Assembly (NCBI GenBank): GCA_022447485.1
Contig: JAKVCH010000260.1
Coordinates: forward strand, 1-5,205
Source: Polyangiaceae bacterium
Lineage (GTDB): Bacteria > Myxococcota_A > Polyangia > Polyangiales > Polyangiaceae
Direction of reading: 5' to 3'
Length of the DNA stretch: 5,205 bases
Below, in pieces: positions 1 through 5,205 of the stretch. The notes beneath the pieces were generated by a model. The model was not told the DNA's origin, searched no databases, and saw nothing but the letters and a program-made list of their open reading frames with translations. Each line of letters opens with the position of its first letter. The stretch's first letter is position 1. A program made the translations under genes and the position numbers.

Positions 1-11
1 GAAAAAGAGAT

Positions 12-578
12 GTGCGTGCGCGCACGATTAGCGTCAAGCGGATGACCAAACGCGAGCTGGAGATGGGGCGGCTTCTTTACCCTGAAACGGATTATTGGAA
101 GCCAAAGACCCGCGCAGAATGCGTCGGTGGCCCTCGTCCTTGTCCTTTCATTAGCTGCAAACATCATCTTTACGTCGATGTGTCGCCAAGAACAGGAGCG
201 ATCAAGTTGAACTTCCCCGACCTTGAAGTCTGGGAGCTGAAAGAATCCTGCGCGTTGGATGTAGCAGATCGCGGGGGCACGACCTTGGAAGATGTGGGGG
301 CGATTATGAATCTCACCCGAGAGAGAATTCGCCAGGTAGAGGTCAAGGCCTTAGCAAAGTTAGAGGCTTTGACTGAGATGGGCTCTCTCCGAGAGTACGT
401 TGATGAGGGACCCAATGGTCGTCGTCGTTTGCCAAAGCTTGATGCGAGCGACACACCTGGGAAGAGTCCGCAGGTGAGTCTGAGCGTTGCTCAGGAACCG
501 GAGAATGCCTCCGTCGAGCCCTCCGCAGCTGATATCGATATGGTCAGTTTCGAAAGTCTCGAGGCTCTTGAAGCGTAA
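12..578 (+). CDS. Sigma-70 region 4-like helix-turn-helix DNA-binding protein
   Basis: This is a probable DNA-binding regulator of about 188 residues. Residues about 88-118 match sigma-70 region 4.2: a TLEDVG first helix, then LTRERIRQVE and KALAKLEAL, as in the -35-reading helix of primary sigma factors. No region 2 (-10 binding/core binding) is present, so it is not a complete sigma factor. Upstream of the HTH lies a Cys/His cluster (C37, C44, C49, H51, H52, and C80 further on), which could bind a metal; this is an inference. The last 40 residues are acidic, low in predicted structure and rich in Ser, Glu and Ala. The start is uncertain: GTG at 12 has only a purine-rich stretch upstream, ATG at 42 is an alternative, and the frame has no stop back to the window edge, so the gene may begin outside. 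I recall similar short proteins in myxobacteria and relatives, but their function is unknown to me. A strong terminator follows 79 bp after the stop, so transcription probably ends there. Confidence 0.8.
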   Translation: MRARTISVKRMTKRELEMGRLLYPETDYWKPKTRAECVGGPRPCPFISCKHHLYVDVSPRTGAIKLNFPDLEVWELKESCALDVADRGGTTLEDVGAIMNLTRERIRQVEVKALAKLEALTEMGSLREYVDEGPNGRRRLPKLDASDTPGKSPQVSLSVAQEPENASVEPSAADIDMVSFESLEALEA

Positions 579-604
579 TTGAGCGGAATTTTACCATGCT
601 CTTT
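579..604 (+). promoter_or_regulatory. Weak candidate promoter for the MutS-like gene
   Basis: TTGAGC at 579-584 and TTTAAG at 602-607 sit 17 bp apart and each matches the sigma-70 consensus at 4 of 6 positions, though the -10 lacks the important A at its second position. If used, the transcript would start near 614 and run through the terminator hairpin at 657-688 before reaching the MutS-like gene. This is a consensus match by eye in AT-rich DNA and could be chance. Confidence 0.15.
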
Positions 605-656
605 AAGTTTTTCTTCCATTTGTAAATTTCAGGAGCTGAAGTCTTTCTTTTTTTCG

Positions 657-688
657 AGAGCGTCTCAAAACTGAGACGCTCTTTTTTT
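657..688 (+). terminator. Rho-independent terminator
   Basis: The arms AGAGCGTCTCA (657-667) and TGAGACGCTCT (672-682) are perfect reverse complements, giving an 11-bp stem with a four-base AAAC loop. A run of seven T (682-688) follows immediately. The opposite strand lacks a T run after the stem, so it works on the plus strand only. It lies 79 bp after the stop of the region-4-like gene and ends 28 bp before the ATG of the MutS-like gene. A second GTCTCA at 689-694 could also pair with the TGAGAC of the 3' arm, but only in read-through RNA. Confidence 0.93.
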
Positions 689-716
689 GTCTCAATCGAG
701 TGCCTTTCTCCACCGG

Positions 717-2357
717 ATGATCGTGAACCTTTTAAAAACAGCTCCTCTTTCTCGTGCTGCTCAAGACGCACTGAAAACAACGCTCACCTTTGCCTTTGCT
801 CGTGGGGTGATGGAGAGTGAGTTGATTGCCCGCACTCTGCCGAATACCTCCCACCGATCAGAGCGTGAGAGGTTGCCCTCCTCTCAACTCTTTGAGTCGG
901 ACCTCTTTCTCAAAGAATTCGTTGAGTTAGTGAGCGGAGCCGCCCATCGAGGTCGTCGAGAGAAGTTTTCCCATCGCTCTCTCGACCGTTTATTGCGCAC
1001 TCCAGTGGGCCGAGAGGCCCGCCATACGCGGCAGAATATTCTCCGCGTGTTGCTGGACGATTCTCCCTTACGCGAAGCTTTCGAGAAGGTTTATCGTCAA
1101 TTAGTGCAGCTCCGGGCGAGTTTAACGGACGAACTTACTCTCAATTCCCCCACTGCCGCTTTGAAGCGGCGAGTCGATATACTGAGTGAATTGCGCTCGA
1201 GTATCGATGCCTTGAGTGCTTTTGATGACCTGCCGAGTGAGCTGGGCGCCCTCGGGAGCTGGTCAAAAGAGGTCCAGGCCAGCGCTGCCTACGGTGAGCT
1301 GGCGGGATTATTGGACTTTGAAAAGAGTCGCGTCGAGCTTCAGACCAATTTACAGCTCGGTTATGATGGAACCCTCCGCAATTTTGAGATCGTTCAAGTC
1401 AGTGAGCGGCAACACGCAGCCCTTCCTGACTCCTATTTCGCCAAAAAGTGGCGACGCCTGGTCAGCTTTTTACGTGGCTATCGGTACCAAGAGGACGATG
1501 TCCTCAGTCAGTTGCTTGATGCCTGTTTTCAGTCTCTTGAGGCTGAAGTTGCTCTTCTTTTGCAGGTGATTCCTCAATTCGAATTCTACTTGGCAGCATT
1601 CGAATTTCGTCGAGCTGCTCAAGAGGAGGGTTTAAAGGTCTGTCTTCCGGAATTTTGCGAAGATGCTCTGCCAGGCAGGCAGCTGAATGGCCTTTTTAAT
1701 CCTTGGCTTTTAGGCTCTGGGCGACCGATCATTCCGGCAGACTTATGTCAGGCACCAGCCGCTCGCACCGTCGTGCTGACTGGGCCCAATTCTGGAGGCA
1801 AGACTCGTTTGCTTCAATCCATCGCTTTGACTCAAATATTGGGCCAGGTTGGCTTTTTCGTACCTGCCGCTCGCGCTGATTTAGTGGAAGTGGAGTCAAT
1901 CTTTCTATCATTGCAAGAGCGTCCGGAGGCAAACCAGAAGGAGGGACGCTTGGGGAGCGAAATGCTCCGCATCCGAAAAGTCTTTGAGTCCTGCGGCCCT
2001 CGTTCCTTGATTATTTTGGATGAGCTTTGCTCGGGTACCAACCCGAGTGAGGGTGGAGAGATTTTCGAAATGGTCTTGGAGCTTTTGCGTGAATTGAAGC
2101 CTCAGGCCTTTGTGTCGACCCATTTTTTGGACTTGGCGCAGGCGATTGAAACGAAAGAGATGAAGCTGGAGAATCGGCAGCGCGGAGGGCTGGACTTTCT
2201 TCAAGTCGAGTTGAGTGAAGGCCAGGCTCCAACTTATCAATTCGTCCCTGGCGTCGCTTCAACCTCCTTAGCGCGAGCAACTGCTGCCCGCCTGGGAGTC
2301 GGTAAAGAAGAGCTCATGCAGTTGGTCTTAGGTCGCGTAGCCCAAGAGGAACGCTAG
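717..2357 (+). CDS. MutS-family ATPase, short form (no mismatch-binding or Smr domain)
   Basis: This is a DNA-repair-type ATPase of 546 residues, counted from ATG 717. The C-terminal third is a MutS domain V: Walker A GPNSGGKT at 356-363, the family motif GQVGFFVPA at 376-384, a signature-like LGSEMLRI segment near 412, Walker B LIILDE at 431-436, SGTNPSEGG at 439-447 and the switch histidine in STHF at 467-470. All ATPase motifs look intact. The first 300 or so residues are charged and helical, perhaps equivalent to the lever/clamp region. I see no N-terminal mismatch-recognition domain (no F-x-E) and no C-terminal Smr nuclease, so it is neither classical MutS (about 850 aa) nor MutS2 (about 780 aa), although GTNPSEG resembles the MutS2 form. 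No transmembrane segment is apparent. The start is uncertain: TTG at 687 is in frame but lies in the terminator's T run, so ATG 717 is preferred; GTG 723 is also possible and none has a clear ribosome site. The 3' end overlaps convergent dinB by 4 bp. Its substrate cannot be told from sequence. Confidence 0.88.
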   Translation: MIVNLLKTAPLSRAAQDALKTTLTFAFARGVMESELIARTLPNTSHRSERERLPSSQLFESDLFLKEFVELVSGAAHRGRREKFSHRSLDRLLRTPVGREARHTRQNILRVLLDDSPLREAFEKVYRQLVQLRASLTDELTLNSPTAALKRRVDILSELRSSIDALSAFDDLPSELGALGSWSKEVQASAAYGELAGLLDFEKSRVELQTNLQLGYDGTLRNFEIVQVSERQHAALPDSYFAKKWRRLVSFLRGYRYQEDDVLSQLLDACFQSLEAEVALLLQVIPQFEFYLAAFEFRRAAQEEGLKVCLPEFCEDALPGRQLNGLFNPWLLGSGRPIIPADLCQAPAARTVVLTGPNSGGKTRLLQSIALTQILGQVGFFVPAARADLVEVESIFLSLQERPEANQKEGRLGSEMLRIRKVFESCGPRSLIILDELCSGTNPSEGGEIFEMVLELLRELKPQAFVSTHFLDLAQAIETKEMKLENRQRGGLDFLQVELSEGQAPTYQFVPGVASTSLARATAARLGVGKEELMQLVLGRVAQEER

Positions 2358-3649
2358 TCTTCGTCCTCCTGAGTTCCCCATTTCTTTCGATCGCTCGTTG
2401 AGGTTTTTTCTGGAGCTCGATGTCCACGATAAATCATTGTATCGCCGTACTTTTCTTGCACTTGGTCGAGGAGACGACTCACCATTTCGCTCTTTGTTCT
2501 GCCGTGAGAGAATTGATTCAGTAGGGGCCTCTGGTCTGGGGGTGGGGCGCCACGCCACTCGAGAAGTGAGAGCTGCCTTGGCTGATCTTCATGATGAAGG
2601 TTACTGAGCGTGAGGCCGCAGAGGCGCACGCCGTCGTCGAGGGCAAGGCTGTCCAGTAGTTGCCATCCCAAATCACGAATTTTGAGCCCCTCTGCCGTTG
2701 GTTCGTCAAAAGCCATTTGTTTCGACTTGATCGGGTAGAGTTCGTGGATGGCGATTGGTTCTTTTGTCGCTCTTCGGGTCGCCAACTTTAATTTCAAAGT
2801 CAGGGTTTTGCCAACGACCCCAGCACGGCGAGCCCGGGCCGCCACTTCTTCCGCATGGCCAGCGATGGCGGCTCTTAATTCTTGGCGGTCGAAGATATCG
2901 TGACTGAAGGTTGATTCTTCACCGATACTTTTTCGTTCGCGACCTGGTACAACAGGCCGGTCGTCTTCACCGCGCGCCCGAGCTGCCATCTCTTGACCAT
3001 GAGCCCCAAAGACGTCTGTTAGGGTCGCTTGAGATGCTCGCGCTAGACCTCCAATGGTGGACAGGCCTGCTTGGGCGAGTCGGTTTTCTGCTTTCGGTCC
3101 AATGCCCCAAAGTGCGCGCAGGGGAAGGGGACGGAGCAATTCTTCTTTCTCGTCGTCATGAACCAAGAAAAGACCGTTGGGCTTATCAAGACTACAAGCG
3201 ATTTTCGCGACCAACTTGTTCGGTGCGATGCCCACAGAGACGTTTAATCCGGTGCATTTTAAAATATCTCTTTTTATGGCGCGACCGATGTTCAGGGGAT
3301 GACCGAAGAGCTGGACGCTTCCGCTAATATCGAGAAAGGCTTCATCGAGAGCTAAGCCTTCAATTTGGTCGGTATAATCGGAAAATACCTCGTGGATTTG
3401 CCGACTGACGGCGGCATATTTCTTCATATTGCCGTGCAGAAATATGCCATGAGGGCAGCGTCGGCGAGCCTCGTAGCCGGGCATTGCGGACTTGACCCCG
3501 TATTTCCTTGCTTCGTAAGAAGCTGCTGCGACGACGCCTCTGGCGGAGCCTCCGCCGATGATCACCGGTTTGCCCCGGTATTCAGGGTGGTCTCGCTGTT
3601 CGACGGATGCGTAAAATGCATCCATATCGGCGTGCAATATCCAGCGCAT
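2354..3649 (-). CDS. dinB: DNA polymerase IV (Y-family translesion polymerase)
   Basis: This error-prone polymerase of 431 residues copies past damaged template bases. The palm begins with HADMDAFYASVEQ, giving metal ligand D8 and steric gate Y13 (Phe in E. coli). The other catalytic acids are D102 and E103 in ALDEAFLD. The fingers segment with YEARKYGVKSAMP is at 45-57, NVSVGIAPNKLVAKIAC is at 136-152, and the thumb helix-hairpin-helix with LWGIGPKAENRLAQAG is at about 180-195. The little finger starts near KSIGEESTF (240-248). QLSLL at 359-363 fits the beta-clamp-binding motif, and a tail of about 68 residues follows, including LLDQVQEKYGD, a helix often seen at the end of longer DinB proteins; E. 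coli DinB is only 351 aa. The ATG at 3649 aligns exactly with E. coli MRKIIHVDMD. It begins 11 bp after the stop of the M19-like gene with only a weak AGAAAAAG ahead of it, so co-transcription and coupled translation are likely. I found no recognisable LexA box, so SOS control cannot be shown. Confidence 0.97.
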   Translation of the reverse strand: MRWILHADMDAFYASVEQRDHPEYRGKPVIIGGGSARGVVAAASYEARKYGVKSAMPGYEARRRCPHGIFLHGNMKKYAAVSRQIHEVFSDYTDQIEGLALDEAFLDISGSVQLFGHPLNIGRAIKRDILKCTGLNVSVGIAPNKLVAKIACSLDKPNGLFLVHDDEKEELLRPLPLRALWGIGPKAENRLAQAGLSTIGGLARASQATLTDVFGAHGQEMAARARGEDDRPVVPGRERKSIGEESTFSHDIFDRQELRAAIAGHAEEVAARARRAGVVGKTLTLKLKLATRRATKEPIAIHELYPIKSKQMAFDEPTAEGLKIRDLGWQLLDSLALDDGVRLCGLTLSNLHHEDQPRQLSLLEWRGAPPPDQRPLLNQFSHGRTKSEMVSRLLDQVQEKYGDTMIYRGHRAPEKTSTSDRKKWGTQEDED

Positions 3650-3660
3650 GGGCTTTTTCT

Positions 3661-4671
3661 CTATCGTCCCTTGAGGTCTCGGATCATCCGAAGGGCATTC
3701 TCGCCAAGAATCTTCCTAGCATTTGTGTCGCCGAATTCTTTACGTAATCGTCCGGCAAGGCGAGGGAATTCTGAGCAGGTAGGCATATCCATGGGCGTGC
3801 AGATCAATCCATCCCAATCACTACCGAGTCCCACATGGTCAATGCCGCATACTTGGACCGCATGGCGAATATGGGCCAGCAGGGTGTCGAGTTTTCCACG
3901 CCATAACCCATCACCCAAGTAGAGAGAGTGGTAGATGATGCCAATCACGCCTCCAGATTGAGCGACAGCACGAGCTTGCTCGTCATCGATATTACGCCAA
4001 TGAGGGTGGACAGCGTTCATTCCCGTATGACTGACCATGAAGGGGATACCGGGTTTTTGTTCATCGACAGCGTCCCAGAACCCAGCTTCATTCATATGAG
4101 CGAGATCCACCCCGATCCGAAGTTGATTCAAGGTAGCAATTGTTTCTCTGCCTAATTGGCTTAAGCCCTGGGTGGCATGCCAATGGGGAGCGCTGCTTTG
4201 AGCGAGAGAATTTTGGTTCATATGGACAAGAGTGACCCGGAGGAGATCGTGAGCGAAATCCGAATATTTTTCGAGTTCGGAAGGCAGAAAGTTCGCTCCT
4301 TGAATTCCTAAAAATGCACCATGCTTCCCCTGAGCCTTGGCCTCTTGATAGGATGCATGGTCGCTCACTACCTGGCAGGAGGCTTCAGGGTTGAGAGTTA
4401 AGACCCTTTTCACTTCGCGGAAGAGTTCTTTAGAGCGTCTTTCTCGCGACGCGCTGCGCCTGAAGGGGTTGGCCGTGAGGCTCCAGGTTGCTCCAGAGAA
4501 GCCGACATCCTTCAGGCGAGGGAGATCTGCATGCCCGAAGAGAAAGCGGCGCAAAGGACCGGGTCGGTGGCGACGGGCCGGGTGGTAGCCGATGGTCCGA
4601 TAAAAACTCAAAGATTCGATATGGAGGTCGAAGACATCGACCTCTTTGCAAAATTCTTGATCATCAATCAT
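3661..4671 (-). CDS. Peptidase M19 (membrane/renal dipeptidase-like) family protein, altered metal site
   Basis: This 336-residue protein belongs to the M19 amidohydrolase-fold dipeptidases, normally di-zinc enzymes that hydrolyse dipeptides. Recognisable elements are FGHADLPRLKDVGF (45-58), GIQGANFL (122-129), VDLAHMN with H192, MVSHTG with H215, HWRNIDDEQ with R226, GLGSDWDG with D285 and the C-terminal ILGENALRM (321-329). Two expected metal ligands differ: the usual HxD near the N-terminus is H17-I-E19, and the bridging glutamate of the usual GIEG motif is Q124. Both codons (GAA and CAA) read clearly in the DNA. The enzyme may therefore have altered metal binding or substrate, or be non-catalytic; some relatives may share these changes. 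There is no signal peptide or membrane segment, so it is probably cytoplasmic despite the family name. The ATG at 4671 lacks a clear ribosome site, but the conserved region starts only about 15 residues in, so the true start cannot be far away. It lies upstream of dinB in a likely two-gene operon and diverges from the secreted-protein gene. Confidence 0.88.
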   Translation of the reverse strand: MIDDQEFCKEVDVFDLHIESLSFYRTIGYHPARRHRPGPLRRFLFGHADLPRLKDVGFSGATWSLTANPFRRSASRERRSKELFREVKRVLTLNPEASCQVVSDHASYQEAKAQGKHGAFLGIQGANFLPSELEKYSDFAHDLLRVTLVHMNQNSLAQSSAPHWHATQGLSQLGRETIATLNQLRIGVDLAHMNEAGFWDAVDEQKPGIPFMVSHTGMNAVHPHWRNIDDEQARAVAQSGGVIGIIYHSLYLGDGLWRGKLDTLLAHIRHAVQVCGIDHVGLGSDWDGLICTPMDMPTCSEFPRLAGRLRKEFGDTNARKILGENALRMIRDLKGR

Positions 4672-4698
4672 CGGAGCTTTGGCTCAGCTGGGCTGGAA

Positions 4699-4726
4699 AT
4701 TCTCCGTTAGCCTAGCACGATGTCTA
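4699..4726 (-). promoter_or_regulatory. Candidate sigma-70 promoter for the M19-like gene and dinB
   Basis: Read on the minus strand, TAGACA (4721-4726, 5 of 6 to TTGACA) and GAGAAT (4699-4704, 4 of 6 to TATAAT) are separated by 16 bp. Transcription would start near 4691, leaving a leader of about 20 bases before the ATG at 4671. The position is right for driving the M19-like gene and dinB together. Two CTAG tetramers 12 bp apart (4712-4715 and 4724-4727) lie across the spacer and -35 box. This is a visual match only. Confidence 0.35.
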
Positions 4727-4757
4727 GTAAATCGCCGACTTGAGGGGCGGCCTGGTC

Positions 4758-4786
4758 TTGACCGTGCTCTTCATCGCCGCAACACT
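4758..4786 (+). promoter_or_regulatory. Weak candidate promoter for the secreted-protein gene
   Basis: TTGACC (4758-4763, 5 of 6 to TTGACA) is followed after 17 bp by AACACT (4781-4786), which matches TATAAT at only 3 of 6 positions. If real, transcription would start at or next to the ATG at 4793 and give a leaderless or nearly leaderless mRNA, in keeping with the absence of a Shine-Dalgarno sequence. The poor -10 box makes this a low-confidence call. Confidence 0.2.
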
Positions 4787-4792
4787 TGATCG

Positions 4793-5205
4793 ATGCGGAA
4801 ACCCTGTCGCTCTCTAGGCTTTGGTCTGGCCCTTTTTTCTCTGATCTTCTGCCAGGCTCAGTCTCTCTTCGCCCAGGTCAAAGGTGCACCCCTACCGGCA
4901 CCGCCGCCAGCTCAGCCAGCGCCATCTCAGCCAGCGCCAGCGGTAGCTCCAGCGCCAGCTCGCTCGCTTCCCAAGGAGGGTGACTCGACTTCCAAAGCGG
5001 GGACAGCTCAAGATGAGATGGCACCAGAAGATTCATCCGAGAAGAAGGCTGAGCTAGGGGTCTACTTTGAGCTCTTTGGCATCGCCCTTTTTTCGCCGAC
5101 AGGAAGCACGAACCCATGGGCCGGGGGCGAGAGCTGTCCCAGTCTGGGTGTGGATGGCTTGACCCTCGCCGTTCCCTGCGATGCTCGGGCACCGATTGGC
5201 GCAGC
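4793..5205 (+). CDS. Secreted protein with Pro/Ala-rich linker (3' end beyond window)
   Basis: This frame stays open for 137 codons from ATG 4793 to the right edge, so only the N-terminal part is visible. Residues 1-27 form a signal peptide: a basic start (MRKPCR), a hydrophobic core (SLGFGLALFSLIF) and a likely cleavage after SLFA, so the protein is exported. Residues about 31-58 are a Pro/Ala-rich linker with PAPPPAQPAPSQPAPA, typical of a flexible or wall-spanning tether. Residues 60-87 are charged and hydrophilic. From about 88 (LGVYFELFGIALF) a folded, possibly beta-rich domain begins, with two cysteines (C115, C129) that could form a disulfide in the periplasm. A stop at 4787-4789 in the same frame makes ATG 4793 the first possible ATG. 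Function is not recognisable; an outer-membrane or periplasmic protein is a guess. It is transcribed away from the M19-like gene. An overlapping 65-codon frame from TTG 4786 is rejected as a shadow. Confidence 0.75.
   Translation, partial: MRKPCRSLGFGLALFSLIFCQAQSLFAQVKGAPLPAPPPAQPAPSQPAPAVAPAPARSLPKEGDSTSKAGTAQDEMAPEDSSEKKAELGVYFELFGIALFSPTGSTNPWAGGESCPSLGVDGLTLAVPCDARAPIGA
4911..4957 (+). repeat. Short in-frame repeats coding the Pro/Ala linker
   Basis: The 14-base unit CTCAGCCAGCGCCA occurs at 4911-4924 and again at 4926-4939, a period of 15 bases that encodes the five-residue repeat AQPAP/SQPAP. Its core CCAGCGCCA appears a third time at 4949-4957, 18 bases on. All spacings are multiples of three, so length changes by slippage would keep the frame. 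It lies inside the secreted-protein gene. Confidence 0.8.

Noticed and set aside
170..454. Minus-strand frame of 94 codons opposite the region-4-like gene
   Set aside because: The opposite frame carries the sigma region 4 motif; this one shows nothing recognisable.
687..716. TTG 687 as the start of the MutS-like protein (10 extra residues)
   Set aside because: The codon lies in the T run of the terminator and has no ribosome site. ATG 717 is the simpler start, though neither is proven.
1908..2240. Minus-strand frame of 110 codons inside the MutS-like gene
   Set aside because: It lies opposite the Walker B and switch-histidine region of the ATPase, whose motifs fix the coding strand.
3365..3922. 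Plus-strand frame of 185 codons spanning the dinB/M19 junction
   Set aside because: It is antisense to two well-supported conserved genes, is Arg/Ser/Cys rich and has no recognisable domain.
4841..4855. Possible lipoprotein signal (LIFC, Cys at residue 20) in the secreted protein
   Set aside because: The residue before Cys is Phe, whereas a lipobox needs a small residue (Gly, Ala or Ser). Ordinary signal-peptidase cleavage after SLFA fits better.
4786..4983. Plus-strand frame of 65 codons starting TTG, rich in Ser and Ala
   Set aside because: It overlaps the frame from ATG 4793, which encodes a convincing signal peptide and stays open to the window edge. The Ser/Ala run is the out-of-frame reading of the Pro/Ala repeats.
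4878..5192. Minus-strand frame of 104 codons opposite the secreted-protein gene
   Set aside because: Its composition (Leu/Ala runs, many Pro, Ser and Arg) is what the antisense of the Pro/Ala repeats gives. It has no motif and conflicts with the better supported plus-strand gene.

Overview
The window looks like ordinary chromosome from a Gram-negative bacterium, base composition by eye slightly above 50 percent GC. The short sigma-region-4-like protein, the stand-alone MutS-type ATPase and the M19-like peptidase each resemble, from memory, proteins of the former Deltaproteobacteria (Myxococcota/Bdellovibrionota-type). That lineage guess is an inference and was not tested by any search. I see no mobile element, tRNA, rRNA or CRISPR array.

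Layout. (1) 12-578, plus strand: a small protein with a sigma-70 region 4 helix-turn-helix and a Cys/His cluster; its frame is open to the left edge. (2) 657-688: a textbook rho-independent terminator with an 11-bp perfect stem and seven T. (3) 717-2357, plus strand: a MutS-family ATPase reduced to a helical N-terminal part and the C-terminal ATPase. (4) 2354-3649, minus strand: DNA polymerase IV (dinB), convergent with the MutS-like gene and sharing the tetranucleotide CTAG with it, so that each stop codon lies inside the other gene. (5) 3661-4671, minus strand: an M19 (renal/membrane dipeptidase-type) protein in which two expected metal ligands appear substituted, 11 bp upstream of dinB and probably in the same operon. 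(6) 4672-4792: a 121-bp divergent intergenic region with one plausible minus-strand promoter. (7) 4793 to the right edge, plus strand: the start of a secreted protein with a signal peptide and a Pro/Ala-rich linker, truncated by the window.

Functionally, the centre is a DNA-repair/damage-tolerance neighbourhood (MutS-like ATPase facing a Y-family polymerase), with a putative transcription regulator upstream. The dipeptidase-like gene is probably linked to dinB only by shared transcription. The strongest candidates for a second look are the altered metal site of the M19 protein, the solo region-4 protein with its Cys cluster, the terminator placed almost on top of the MutS-like gene's start, and the general absence of good Shine-Dalgarno sequences.
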